Source: Hyphomicrobium sp. 99 (lineage in GTDB: Bacteria > Pseudomonadota > Alphaproteobacteria > Rhizobiales > Hyphomicrobiaceae). From it: a DNA stretch of 64,000 nucleotides. The notes beneath the pieces are model-generated. The model made no database searches and was not told where the DNA came from. It saw only the letters and a program-made list of their open reading frames with translations. The stretch lies in NCBI RefSeq assembly GCF_000384335.2, contig NZ_KQ031382.1, positions 1,488,001-1,552,000 on the forward strand. The letters are read 5' to 3'. Positions 18,067 to 27,250 of this stretch are shown one piece after another (positions within the stretch are counted from its first letter, which is position 1; each line of letters begins with the position of its first letter). Position numbers and translations under genes: made by a program.

Positions 18067-19383
18067 ATGCTGACGCAGATGTCGCGAAAATGGCTCGTCG
18101 CCGGGGGAGGGATCTCAGGCCTCTCGGCAGCACAATCCTTGCAGGCCAGCGGCCGCGATTACCTCCTGCTGGAGCGCTGCCCGGCGTTGGGCGGCCTGAC
18201 GCGGACCACGCAGGTCGAGGACTTCTGCTTTGACTACACCGGCCATTTTCTCCATCTCCGCCGTTTTCCGAAGCCATCTCAAATCCCCTATGCGCATCTC
18301 AACGATGATGATTGGGAAACTGTCGAACGGAAGTCATACTTCTACGCCGGCGGCCGTCTGATCAACGCGCCGATCCAATATCACCTCGGCGAACTGCCTG
18401 ATGAGCTGCGCAACGAATGCGAAGCCTCCTACGACTCGAGACCGGCGGCCCGGGGCGACATCAATGGCTTCCGCGAGTTCATCGTTTCGGGCTTCGGCCA
18501 AGCTGTGGCCGATAAGTTTCTCATTCCGCAAAATGAGAAGACGATGGCGACGCCGCTCAGCCGGCTCTCCATCGGTGCTGTCAAAAGATTTTTCCCGCCG
18601 CCCGACGAGCAGCGCATCCGTGCCGGCTTTGCCAACAAGGCGGTTGAAGTCGCAGAGTACAACAGCACGTTCTGGTATCCGAAGCGCGGCGGCATCGATG
18701 TTCTGACGCGCGGCCTCGCCCGTGGCCTCAAAAGCGTTGCGACCAACGAAGAAATCATCGGTATCGACCTCGATCGGCGCACCGTTTCGACGAGCGCGGG
18801 GCGCACCATCGCCTGGGAAAAGATGCTGCCGAGCATTCCTCTCAAGGCGCTCTGCAAGCTGACGGGCGACCCAAAACTAACTGCGGCTGCCAATCGGCTG
18901 AGCCACAGCTCGACAATCAGCTTCAATTTCGGTGTTCGCGGAAAATTGCCGAGCAAACTCAAGGATGCGCACTGGGTCTACGTGCCCGACCGCGCCATCC
19001 CGTTCTATCGCTTCGGCTGCTATTCGAACATCAGTCCGGCCATGGCGTCGAGCGGCTATAACGCGGTCTATGTCGAAGTCGGCGTGCCCGGTGATGATAT
19101 CGACCGCACCGACATCGTCAGCAAGATCCAGCCCGGTGTCATCGCCGCACTCGAAAAACTCGGATGGGTGAAAAGCGAAGATATCGTTTGCACCGTCGCG
19201 CACGTCATCCGTTGCGCCTACGTCCATCACACGCCCGAGCGTGATCAGCTCGTACAGGGCATTCTCGCGCGGCTGAACGCGGCGGGCATTCATCCCATCG
19301 GCCGCTATGGGCTATGGGATTATGTGGGGATGGAAGATTCGATCAGCTCGGCGCTGACAACCGTCGAGTCACTGGTTGGATAG
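18067..19383 (+). CDS. FAD-dependent amine-oxidase/UGM-like oxidoreductase
   Basis: 438 aa protein with an N-terminal dinucleotide-binding fold (VAGGGISGLSAAQSL, then LLLERCPALGGLTRT) and a C-terminal FAD motif (GRYGLWDYVGMEDSISSA), resembling protoporphyrinogen-oxidase and UDP-galactopyranose-mutase-like proteins. The region around FDYTGHFLHLR supports the latter relation. Substrate unknown. It overlaps or abuts hpnK and likely belongs to the same operon, suggesting a role in lipid or glycan modification; that is inference. The ATG at 18079 is an alternative start. Confidence 0.75.
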   Translation: MLTQMSRKWLVAGGGISGLSAAQSLQASGRDYLLLERCPALGGLTRTTQVEDFCFDYTGHFLHLRRFPKPSQIPYAHLNDDDWETVERKSYFYAGGRLINAPIQYHLGELPDELRNECEASYDSRPAARGDINGFREFIVSGFGQAVADKFLIPQNEKTMATPLSRLSIGAVKRFFPPPDEQRIRAGFANKAVEVAEYNSTFWYPKRGGIDVLTRGLARGLKSVATNEEIIGIDLDRRTVSTSAGRTIAWEKMLPSIPLKALCKLTGDPKLTAAANRLSHSSTISFNFGVRGKLPSKLKDAHWVYVPDRAIPFYRFGCYSNISPAMASSGYNAVYVEVGVPGDDIDRTDIVSKIQPGVIAALEKLGWVKSEDIVCTVAHVIRCAYVHHTPERDQLVQGILARLNAAGIHPIGRYGLWDYVGMEDSISSALTTVESLVG

Positions 19384-19396
19384 GGGAGGCCGCCGC

Positions 19397-20245
19397 GTGA
19401 AAACATTGATCGTGACCGCCGACGACTTCGGGATGTCGATCCCCGTCAATGAAGGCATCGAAGCTTCCCATAGCAATGGAATTCTCTCCGCAACGAGCTT
19501 GATGTGCGGGGGCGAGGCGTTTTCCGACGCCGTCGAACGCGCAAAGCGGTTGCCGAACCTCGGCGTCGGCCTGCACATACACTTGGTCGATAGCCGCCCG
19601 GTCCTGCCGCCTGAAAAAATCCCGCTGCTGGTCGGTCCCGACGGATGCTTCTCGAATAATCCCGAGCGCTTCGGCTTCAATCTGTTTTTCTCGGGCGAGA
19701 TGCGGCGTCAGGCCGAAGCCGAGATCGAAGCACAGTTCCAGCGCTTCGAAGGAACCGGCCTCGTGATGGACCACATCAACGGCCATCATCACTTCCACAT
19801 GCACCCCGCCGTGACGGATGCCATCGCGAAGTTCGCGCCGCGCTATGGATCGGCGCCCGTGAGATTTCCGGTCGAGCCGTTTTGGCCGTCCTGGCAAGCG
19901 GGCGCCGACAAACCCGTTCAACGCTTCTTCAATTGGGCATTCTATGCCGGCCTGACGTACCGGATGCGCCGGAAGCTCAGGGCTGCCGGGCTGGTGCTTA
20001 ACGATCACGTATTCGGTGTAACCGACACGGGCGCTATGACCGAAAAGCGGATTCTCAGCTATCTCGAACACCTGCCCGATGGCGTGACAGAGCTTTATGC
20101 TCATCCCGCGATACGCGTCGAAAATCAGCCACAAACCTACGGCTCAGCCGAGGAATACCACGGTCTTGTCAGCCCGGTTGTCCGCGCCAAGGTTGCAGCC
20201 CTTGGGTTGCAACCTCTGACATTCAAAGCAGCCTTCGCGACCTGA
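19397..20245 (+). CDS. hpnK: HpnK-like (YdjC/ChbG fold) deacetylase
   Basis: Carbohydrate deacetylase of the YdjC family, 282 aa, recognised as hopanoid-associated HpnK by context. The metal site is visible: TADDFGMS (Asp-Asp), MDHINGHHHFHMHP (His cluster) and LYAHPA near the C-terminus. In the studied pathway HpnK removes the acetyl group from N-acetylglucosaminyl bacteriohopanetetrol. The GTG at 19397 is preferred because GGGGAGG lies six bases upstream. HpnI follows after 95 bases. Confidence 0.85.
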   Translation: MKTLIVTADDFGMSIPVNEGIEASHSNGILSATSLMCGGEAFSDAVERAKRLPNLGVGLHIHLVDSRPVLPPEKIPLLVGPDGCFSNNPERFGFNLFFSGEMRRQAEAEIEAQFQRFEGTGLVMDHINGHHHFHMHPAVTDAIAKFAPRYGSAPVRFPVEPFWPSWQAGADKPVQRFFNWAFYAGLTYRMRRKLRAAGLVLNDHVFGVTDTGAMTEKRILSYLEHLPDGVTELYAHPAIRVENQPQTYGSAEEYHGLVSPVVRAKVAALGLQPLTFKAAFAT

Positions 20246-20340
20246 GGTGTCGAAAGCTGCAGCATGTGGTACGCCGACCGGAAGTCATCGTAGCGGCGCG
20301 TTAGCCGCCTGATCTTATCGCCTAGGGGGACGTCCGCCGC

Positions 20341-21552
20341 ATGCACTTGCCGATCCTGGTTCTCAATCCCTTTGTGATCGCCGGTATCATCCTGGGTCTT
20401 GCGGCTTTGGCCTATTTGGTACTCGCGCTCTATTTCACCGCGCGCTTCCGCGAGCGTCCGGCTGCTGTCGAAGGATGGCGCCCGCCCGTATCGGTGCTGA
20501 AGCCCGTCCATGGCGCGCAGCCGTTCCTCTACGATTGCCTTCGCACGTTCTGCGATCAGGATTGGCCTGAGTACGAGATCATTTTCGGCGCGCATTCGGA
20601 AAACGATCCGGCCGTCGCAATCGTCAAACGTCTGATCGCAGAATTTCCGGATCGCAATCTGCGATTGGTCGTTGACGCAAACCTCGTCGGCCCCAATCCG
20701 CGCGCTTCGAACCTTGCGAATATTTATAAAGCTGCGCGCTACGACATTTTGATCGTCGCCGATGCCGATCTGAAGGTTGACCGCAACTGCATCGCCTCGA
20801 TGGCCGCACCGTTCGTCGATCCGAAAGTCGGGGCCGTGGCGTCGATCTACAAGGGCCTCCCCTACGGAGGAGCCGCTGCTGCCGATTTCGGCGCAATGAA
20901 TATCAGTGACTGGTTCGCCCCCTCGGTTCTGGTCGACGTCGGACTTCGCGGAATTGATTTCGTATTCGCGATGTGCGGCGTCCGGCGCGAAGCGCTCGAC
21001 TCGTTCGGCGGCTTCGATCACCTCGCCAACTTCTTCCCGGATGACTTCGCGCTCGGAAACCTCACGGCCCAGAAAGGCTATGAGGTGGTGCTCTCTTCCT
21101 ACTGTTGCGACACCATCGTGGCGGAGAGGAGTTTCAGCGAACTGTTTCGCCATGAGATCCTGTGGCAGCGGATGGAGCGGTTCTGTCGGCCCGCCGACCA
21201 CTTCATGTCGGTGATCACCTGGCCGTTGCCGTTGCTTCTCGTTCTGCTCTTGCCGTGGCCGTCAATCATCGGACTATCGATCGTCGGCCTGGAGATCCTG
21301 CTCCGTATCGCACTTCACTATCAGGTTCGCCGGAGCTTCCGGATGAATACGCCCGCTCGGGCTTGGTTGGTTCCGGTGCGGGAATGCGTATGCTTCTTCG
21401 CGTGGGCGTTCGGCCTTTTCGGCAACAAAGTGCGCTGGGGGAAGAACATCTTCACCTACGAAGCTTTCCGTAAGCTCATCGGGGACGGACGGAACGCCGC
21501 TGCCTCGAACAGTGACCGGCGCATGGCCGCGGCGGTCGGAGACAAGGGATGA
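20341..21552 (+). CDS. hpnI: HpnI-like hopanoid glycosyltransferase
   Basis: Membrane family 2 glycosyltransferase of 403 aa, ceramide-glucosyltransferase-like. There is an N-terminal transmembrane helix (about 8-32), nucleotide-sugar region RPPVSVLKPVHG, the metal motif in VADADLKVD, and FPDDFALG with the QRMERFCR acceptor-side motif, then C-terminal membrane helices (about 282-330). In the known pathway HpnI adds N-acetylglucosamine to bacteriohopanetetrol. Its stop overlaps the next start (ATGA), coupling it to hpnL. Confidence 0.87.
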   Translation: MHLPILVLNPFVIAGIILGLAALAYLVLALYFTARFRERPAAVEGWRPPVSVLKPVHGAQPFLYDCLRTFCDQDWPEYEIIFGAHSENDPAVAIVKRLIAEFPDRNLRLVVDANLVGPNPRASNLANIYKAARYDILIVADADLKVDRNCIASMAAPFVDPKVGAVASIYKGLPYGGAAAADFGAMNISDWFAPSVLVDVGLRGIDFVFAMCGVRREALDSFGGFDHLANFFPDDFALGNLTAQKGYEVVLSSYCCDTIVAERSFSELFRHEILWQRMERFCRPADHFMSVITWPLPLLLVLLLPWPSIIGLSIVGLEILLRIALHYQVRRSFRMNTPARAWLVPVRECVCFFAWAFGLFGNKVRWGKNIFTYEAFRKLIGDGRNAAASNSDRRMAAAVGDKG

Positions 21553-22574
21553 GCGCCGAGCCGATCCCCTCTTCCTCCAATTCACGCACCGCGTTGTTCA
21601 TTGCCGCGATGTCCGGAATAACGTTCGCGATTTGCCTCGTCGTCTATTTCGGCATCTCCGGCGTTTGGGATGCGATGGCGACCGCAGGTTGGCGCGGCAT
21701 GAGCGCGATTCTCGGTGCCTATATGGCGTCGCTGTTCTTCTGCGCCTGGAGCTGGCGCGTGCTGCTCGTTGAAAGCCATCCGACGCATCGGGGCATGTTG
21801 TTTCTGTGGGCGCGCTGGGTTCGCGACAGCATCGGCAATCTGCTCGCCATCATCCCCGGCGCCGGCGAAGCCGCGGGAGCGCGCGAATTGAGCAAGCACG
21901 GCCTGAGAGTGAGCGTCGCGGCCGCGACGACGATCACCGACATGACGACGGAAATGCTGAGCCAGCTGCTCTATACGTTCATGGGGCTCGCCATACTCTT
22001 CGTCTATCATCCCGATGAACCGGCGGCCTGGTGGGCGGCCGGAGGACTCGGCATAGCGACCATCGCTGTCGTGGGCTTCCTCGTCGCGCAGAACAAGGGG
22101 CTGATCCTCTTTCTGGAGACGCTGCCGGCGAAGCTCGGCTTCACACGCGCTTGGGAAGGCCTATCCGACAGCGACAGCATTCATGCTGCCATTCAATCGA
22201 TCTATCGCAAGAAGGGAGCCGTTATCGCTTCGACCTTCCTGCATCTTTTGGGCTGGCTCGCGGGCGCTGCCGAAACCTGGATCGCATTGTGGTTCATGAA
22301 CCAAGCGCTTTCGGCGGGCGATGTGCTGTCTCTCGAAAGTCTCGTCTTCGCACTCCGCACGGCAGCGTTCATCGTCCCCTGGGCCGCAGGTGTTCAGGAG
22401 GGCGGCTACGTGGTGATCGGCGGCCTGTTCGGATTAGGCCCGGATGTGGCGCTGGCCCTCTCGTTGCTGAAACGCGCGCGCGAAATCATCTCTGGATTGC
22501 CCGGCCTCCTCGCGTGGCATTTCTCGGAAGGCAAACGCCTCTGGCAAAACCGCCTCGCGTCCTCACGCAAATAG
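21549..22574 (+). CDS. hpnL: HpnL-like membrane protein (LPG synthase TM fold)
   Basis: Integral membrane protein of 341 aa with about seven to eight helices, in the lysylphosphatidylglycerol-synthase transmembrane/flippase-like family. Recognisable regions are SIGNLLAIIPGAGEAAGARELSKHG-type (residues around 100-120) and WAAGVQEGGYVVIGGLFGLG near 280. HpnL proteins are hopanoid-cluster members of unproved function, possibly lipid translocation. Coupled by a 4-base overlap to hpnI. Confidence 0.82.
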   Translation: MSAEPIPSSSNSRTALFIAAMSGITFAICLVVYFGISGVWDAMATAGWRGMSAILGAYMASLFFCAWSWRVLLVESHPTHRGMLFLWARWVRDSIGNLLAIIPGAGEAAGARELSKHGLRVSVAAATTITDMTTEMLSQLLYTFMGLAILFVYHPDEPAAWWAAGGLGIATIAVVGFLVAQNKGLILFLETLPAKLGFTRAWEGLSDSDSIHAAIQSIYRKKGAVIASTFLHLLGWLAGAAETWIALWFMNQALSAGDVLSLESLVFALRTAAFIVPWAAGVQEGGYVVIGGLFGLGPDVALALSLLKRAREIISGLPGLLAWHFSEGKRLWQNRLASSRK

Positions 22575-22668
22575 CGGACGCGAGCAAAAGCAGTCCCAAC
22601 ATCGGCCTTTCATATGGGCCGCTTATTCCTCTAGGCTTCCGCCGGACTCGGTAATCGGGAGGCCATGA

Positions 22669-22959
22669 ATGAAATCCCTTTGCGTTGCCTTTCTCTTCGC
22701 GATTGGTTTGGCAACTCCGGCGCTCGCCGTCCGCTGCGATGGAGACTTCCAGCTCGTTAAGGGCTCGTGGGTATCGACGCCCTATTGCCGAGCCGCGCAG
22801 ATCGCAAGCGTGGCCCGTGAATCCGGCATTCGCGTTTCGCCAGCAGCAATCCTGGCAAATCCCGCTCGCGGCGACGAGCTGTGCCGCTTCCTCGGAGCCG
22901 ACTACCGGGTACATCCCGCGTGTGAACAGCTGCACGCCGTGATCGAATTTGTCTGGTAG
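22669..22959 (+). CDS. Small exported Cys-rich protein
   Basis: 96 aa; family not recognised with confidence. Signal peptide at residues 1-20 (LCVAFLFAIGLATPALA). The mature protein has four cysteines (VRCDGDFQLV, TPYCRAAQIA, ELCRFLGADYR, HPACEQLH) and is likely a disulfide-bonded periplasmic protein. It lies 95 bases after hpnL, perhaps transcribed separately. A 12-bp inverted repeat follows 80 bases downstream. Confidence 0.7.
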   Translation: MKSLCVAFLFAIGLATPALAVRCDGDFQLVKGSWVSTPYCRAAQIASVARESGIRVSPAAILANPARGDELCRFLGADYRVHPACEQLHAVIEFVW

Positions 22960-23038
22960 CCGCGAACTCCGGCGGGTTGCCTGCCTGATCGTGTCAATCG
23001 TTAACGGACGGCTCCGAATTGCTCCGGGCCGGTCAACG

Positions 23039-23082
23039 GCGCTTTAGGCGAGGATGCCGTTGTCTTGGGGCGCCTAAAGCGC
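23039..23082. repeat. 12-bp perfect inverted repeat, possible terminator
   Basis: gcgctttaggcg (23039-23050) and cgcctaaagcgc (23071-23082) are exact reverse complements around a 20-base spacer; TTT follows the right arm. It may end the upstream transcript or serve as an operator for the DsbA-like/sel genes, whose first start is 63 bases on. Confidence 0.6.
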
Positions 23083-23144
23083 TTTACTGCCACAAATACG
23101 GATACGGAAAGTTCGCATGAATTGCTTCACCCCGGAGGCAACAG

Positions 23145-23687
23145 ATGAGCCAGTTATCTGTACCGGTTTCCGAAGACGACCACATTGAAGGTCCGATGAA
23201 TGCGCCAATGACCTTGGTCGAATACGGCGATTTCGAGTGCCCCTACTGCGCGGAGGTCTTTCCGGTCATCAAGGGAGTACAAGAGAAGATGGGCGAGAAT
23301 TTGCGGTTCGTCTTTCGGCATTTTCCGCTGACGCGGCTTCATCCCCACGCGGAGCATGCGGCGGAAATCTCCGAAGCTGCCAATACCATCGATCGCTTTT
23401 GGGACATGCACGATATGCTTTTCAAGAACCAGTCGGCGCTCGATGACGCGCACCTGATGATCGACGCAAGAGCTGTCGGGCTTGATGATGAAAGCGCTCG
23501 CTTGGCCTTCGCTGGCGGCTACGCCGATCATATCAAGAGAGATTTTCGCAGCGGCGTGCGCAGCGGCGTGAACGGAACGCCATGCCTCTTCGTTAATGGA
23601 CAACGCTACGACGGCCCGCGCAACGTCGATACCATCGTGGCGGCGCTCAAGACCATCAGCCCCAACCCATCCGAGCTCGACGCTTGA
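23145..23687 (+). CDS. DsbA-family thioredoxin-fold protein (cytoplasmic)
   Basis: 180 aa thioredoxin-fold protein with active site FECPYCAEVFP (Cys32-x-x-Cys35) and the cis-proline region NGTPCLFVNGQRYDG. It lacks a signal peptide, unlike periplasmic DsbA, and resembles the Thioredoxin_4 domains found free or fused to NhaA. It carries a GGAGGCAACAG ribosome site and ends 46 bases before selA, so cotranscription with the selenocysteine genes is plausible. Confidence 0.82.
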   Translation: MSQLSVPVSEDDHIEGPMNAPMTLVEYGDFECPYCAEVFPVIKGVQEKMGENLRFVFRHFPLTRLHPHAEHAAEISEAANTIDRFWDMHDMLFKNQSALDDAHLMIDARAVGLDDESARLAFAGGYADHIKRDFRSGVRSGVNGTPCLFVNGQRYDGPRNVDTIVAALKTISPNPSELDA

Positions 23688-23733
23688 ACCGTGACGACGG
23701 CTCTGGTGTTGAGTGTTTTCCCTTGAGGCCTAA

Positions 23734-25167
23734 GTGGAAATTGCCAGAGCCGCTCTCCGTGATCTCCCCTCCGTCGATGCCGTTCTGAATAGCGCGACCG
23801 CCGCCGCGCTCTTGGAGCGGTTCGGACGTTCCGCTTCCACGGAAGCGATCCGAACCGTGCTTGCTGAAACACGTATCGCGCTCAAGTCGAGGATGTTGCC
23901 GCCCCCGACAGTCGAGCAGGTGGCGACGCTGGCGCTGTCTCGGCTCGCCGACGGCGATCGCACGGCTCTTCGCCCGTTGTTCAATCTCACAGGCACCGTT
24001 CTTCATACCAATCTCGGACGCGCGGTGCTCGCCGAGGTCGCGATCGAAGCCGCGGTGGCAGCCATGCGAGATCCCGTCGCGCTCGAATTCGATTTGGCGA
24101 CCGGCCGGCGCGGCGAACGCGATGATCATGTCAGAGATCTTCTCTGCGCTTTGACGGGCGCGGAAGACGCGACCGTCGTAAACAACAACGCCGCCGCCGT
24201 TCTGCTTTCGCTCAACACACTCGCCGCCGGACGCGAAGCGATTGTTTCTCGTGGCGAGCTGATCGAGATCGGCGGGGCCTTCCGCATGCCCGATATCATG
24301 TCCCGCGCCGGGGCGAAGCTCGTCGAGGTCGGAACAACGAACCGAACCCATCCGAAAGATTATAAGTCCGCAATCAACGAAGCGACCGGGGTCATTCTGA
24401 AGGTTCATACCTCGAACTATCGCGTCCTTGGTTTCACATCCGATGTCGGCGGAGCCGAACTCGCGCGCATCTCAGCCGACAGAAATGTTCCGCTGATGAA
24501 CGATCTCGGATCGGGCACCATCGTCGATTTGTCCCGATATGGACTGAAGAAAGAGCCGACCGTGCGGGAAGCCGTGGCGGAAGGCGCCGATGTGGTGACG
24601 TTCTCCGGTGACAAGCTTCTCGGCGGGCCACAGGCGGGCTTCATCGTCGGCAAGCGCGCTATAATCGATGCCATCAATCGCAATCCCATGAAACGCGCGC
24701 TGCGCGTCGACAAAATCCGCCTCGCCGCCATCGAAGCAACGTTGAAACTCTATCGCGACCCGGATCGCCTTGCCGAACGCCTGCCTACGCTGCGGTTGCT
24801 CGCGCGGCCACGTTCCGAAATCGAAGATCAGGCTCGCCGCCTCTCGCCCGCCGTGCAGCAGTCCGTCGGACGAGGCTTCACGGTGACCATTTGCGAATGC
24901 GAAAGCCAGATCGGCTCCGGTGCGCTGCCGCTCGATACGATCCCGAGCGCCGGCCTCCGCATCACGTCGAACACCGGTGGCATCGCACTCGAACGATTGG
25001 CGGCCGCGCTGCGCGGCTTGCGCCGGCCGGTCATCGGTCGTTTGGAAGATGGCGCCATTGTCCTCGATCTCAGATGCTTGACCGATGAAACCGAATTTCT
25101 ATCTGTTCTGAACGCACTCGATAGCGACCCCTCGGCGCAATTCCAAAACGGCCAACCCAGCCGATAA
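23734..25167 (+). CDS. selA: L-seryl-tRNA(Sec) selenium transferase
   Basis: PLP enzyme of 477 aa that converts seryl-tRNA-Sec to selenocysteinyl-tRNA using selenophosphate; a homodecamer in E. coli. The PLP lysine is Lys294 in SGDKLLGGPQAGFIVG. Other marks are FNLTGTVLHTNLGRA, VVNNNAAAVLL and LMNDLGSGT. The start is a GTG with GAGG five bases upstream. Its stop is 7 bases before selB. Confidence 0.96.
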   Translation: MEIARAALRDLPSVDAVLNSATAAALLERFGRSASTEAIRTVLAETRIALKSRMLPPPTVEQVATLALSRLADGDRTALRPLFNLTGTVLHTNLGRAVLAEVAIEAAVAAMRDPVALEFDLATGRRGERDDHVRDLLCALTGAEDATVVNNNAAAVLLSLNTLAAGREAIVSRGELIEIGGAFRMPDIMSRAGAKLVEVGTTNRTHPKDYKSAINEATGVILKVHTSNYRVLGFTSDVGGAELARISADRNVPLMNDLGSGTIVDLSRYGLKKEPTVREAVAEGADVVTFSGDKLLGGPQAGFIVGKRAIIDAINRNPMKRALRVDKIRLAAIEATLKLYRDPDRLAERLPTLRLLARPRSEIEDQARRLSPAVQQSVGRGFTVTICECESQIGSGALPLDTIPSAGLRITSNTGGIALERLAAALRGLRRPVIGRLEDGAIVLDLRCLTDETEFLSVLNALDSDPSAQFQNGQPSR

Positions 25168-25174
25168 AAGCAAA

Positions 25175-27244
25175 ATGATCATCGGCACCGCCGGCCACAT
25201 CGATCACGGCAAGACGGCTCTGGTCAAAGCATTGACGGGGGTCGATGGCGATCGACTGAAGGAAGAGAAGGCGCGCGGGATCACGATCGACCTTGGTTTT
25301 GCTTATCTGCCAACGGCCGATGGCCAAATCCTCGGGTTCATCGACGTACCGGGCCACGAACGGTTCGTCCACACGATGCTGGCGGGCGCGAGCGGCATCG
25401 ACTTTGCGCTGCTGACGGTCGCTGCCGACGATGGGGTGAAGCCACAAACGCTCGAGCACCTCGCGATCCTCGATCTTCTCGGCATCGGCAATGGCGTCGT
25501 GGTCGTGACGAAGGCTGATCTCGTGAGCGACGAGCGCATCGGCGAAGTCACGAGCCAGATCAAAGAAGCAGCCTCGGGCACTGTGCTCGCGAACGCCGAT
25601 ATCTTGACCGTCTCAGCGATGACGGGGCGCGGCATCGGCGACCTCCGCGAATATCTCGTGGCCGCGGCGTCAGTCATCCACGCGCGATCCGCCGAAGGGC
25701 GCTTTCGCCTCGCCGTCGATCGGGTCTTCACGCTGTCTGGCGTCGGCGTCGTCGTAACCGGTACGGTTCTCTCAGGCTCTGTTCGCGTCGGTGATCAGGT
25801 GCTGCTGAGCCCATCCGGATTAGCCGCCCGCGTGCGCTCGATACACGCCCAAAACAAACCCGCCGATACCGGCCGCGCCGGCGACCGTTGCGCACTCAAT
25901 CTCGCCGGCCCCGACATCTCGAAAGATGCGATCCACCGTGGCGATATCGTGCTCGATCCGGAGCTTCACGCGCCGGCCAATCGCATCGACGCCGTCTTGC
26001 GAATTTTGCCGTCGGAAGAAAAGCCGATCGGGCAATGGTTTCCCGTGCGCTTGCATTATGCATCCGCCGAAGTCGGCGCGCGCATCGCTCTGTTCGACGA
26101 CAAATCGCTTCAGCCCGGCTCGTCTGCCGACGTACAACTTGTTCTTGATCAGCCGATTGCGGCAGGCGTGCCCGATCGTTTCGTTCTGCGGGACGTCTCG
26201 GCGCAACGCACGATCGGCGGCGGCAAATTTATCGATCTCCGCGCGCCAGCCCGAAAGCGGCGAACGCCGGAACGGCAAGCCCAACGCGCCGCAATGGCGA
26301 TAGACGATCCGCACGCGGCGTTGTCGGCGTTGCTCGACGCGCCGCCTTTCACGGTCGATCTGACGGCGTTCGCACGCGACAGGACTCTCTCGGGTGCGCA
26401 AGCCGAGCGGCTTTCTTCCGAGCTTGGCCTGACCGTCTTGGAAGCCCGCGATACGCGTACGGCTTTGTCGTCGCAACGATGGAAGTCCTTCGCGGCGGGC
26501 CTCGGCGAGCGAGTCGCGGCGTATCACGAAACGAACCCCGATCTCCAAGGTATCGGACGTGAGCAACTGCGCCTGATGCTCGAGCCGCGTTTGACCAAGA
26601 CGGCATTCTCCGCCGCCCTTCAAAAACTAGCGAATGACGGCGGCATCGCGCTCGATGGCGCTTTCGTTCGCCTAGCGTCCCATCAAGTGCGTCTGGCGGC
26701 TGATGATGAAGCCGCATGGAAGTCAATCACCGCGCTTCTCAGAGGCGAAGAGCGTTTTCGCCCTCCGCGAGTACGCGACATCGCGAGTACGACCGGGCGC
26801 GCCGAGCGCGAGGTCCGCCGACTGCTGAAACTTGCCGGCCGCCTCGGTTGGGTCGACGAAGTGGCCCAGGACCATTTCTTTCTCCGTGAAACCGTCCGTG
26901 AGATCGTCGCCATTGCGGCAGGCATTTCAGAACAGGCGAAGACCGGAACTTTCAACGCCGCCGAACTCCGCGATCGCCTCGACAATGGCCGCAAGGTTGC
27001 AATCCAGATTTTGGAGTTCTTGGATCGCCATGGCGTGACCCTGCGCAAGGGTGATCAGCGCCGCATGAATGAGCATCGGCTGGACTTGTTTGGAAGCCCT
27101 GTGCTTTCGTCAGTTGACGTGCACGGAGGTGAATCGTCCCCGGTGGGACGTTCGGACTTCAAATCCGAGTGGGGCAGCGAGCCTGTCCCAGGTGGGTTCG
27201 ACTCCCATTCGCCTCCGCCAACTTTTCCGAAAACGCGCACCTGA
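25175..27244 (+). CDS. selB: Selenocysteine-specific elongation factor SelB, 3' end overlaps selC
   Basis: GTPase of 689 aa that carries Sec-tRNA to UGA codons by binding the SECIS hairpin. Motifs: [17 protein letters not shown] (residues 3-19), [19 protein letters not shown]; beta-barrel domains follow, and the C-terminal winged helices run to about residue 635 ([16 protein letters not shown]). No stop occurs before the tRNA-Sec gene: the last 40 or so codons are read through the whole tRNA and end at the TGA 27242-27244. This tail is low-complexity ([14 protein letters not shown]), evidently a by-product of tRNA sequence. Confidence 0.95.
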   Translation: MIIGTAGHIDHGKTALVKALTGVDGDRLKEEKARGITIDLGFAYLPTADGQILGFIDVPGHERFVHTMLAGASGIDFALLTVAADDGVKPQTLEHLAILDLLGIGNGVVVVTKADLVSDERIGEVTSQIKEAASGTVLANADILTVSAMTGRGIGDLREYLVAAASVIHARSAEGRFRLAVDRVFTLSGVGVVVTGTVLSGSVRVGDQVLLSPSGLAARVRSIHAQNKPADTGRAGDRCALNLAGPDISKDAIHRGDIVLDPELHAPANRIDAVLRILPSEEKPIGQWFPVRLHYASAEVGARIALFDDKSLQPGSSADVQLVLDQPIAAGVPDRFVLRDVSAQRTIGGGKFIDLRAPARKRRTPERQAQRAAMAIDDPHAALSALLDAPPFTVDLTAFARDRTLSGAQAERLSSELGLTVLEARDTRTALSSQRWKSFAAGLGERVAAYHETNPDLQGIGREQLRLMLEPRLTKTAFSAALQKLANDGGIALDGAFVRLASHQVRLAADDEAAWKSITALLRGEERFRPPRVRDIASTTGRAEREVRRLLKLAGRLGWVDEVAQDHFFLRETVREIVAIAAGISEQAKTGTFNAAELRDRLDNGRKVAIQILEFLDRHGVTLRKGDQRRMNEHRLDLFGSPVLSSVDVHGGESSPVGRSDFKSEWGSEPVPGGFDSHSPPPTFPKTRT
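27125..27220 (+). tRNA. selC: tRNA-Sec (anticodon TCA), nested in selB
   Basis: 96 nt. The 8-bp acceptor GGAGGTGA pairs with TCGCCTCC (one G-T pair) and extends further; the anticodon arm CGGACTTCAAATCCG presents TCA; a long variable arm (GGGGCAG/CTGTCCC) and T-arm GGTGGGTTCGACTCCC follow; discriminator G and CCA are encoded. Closely resembles E. coli selC. It lies entirely inside the selB reading frame on the same strand. Confidence 0.97.
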
Positions 27245-27250
27245 AGCGCG

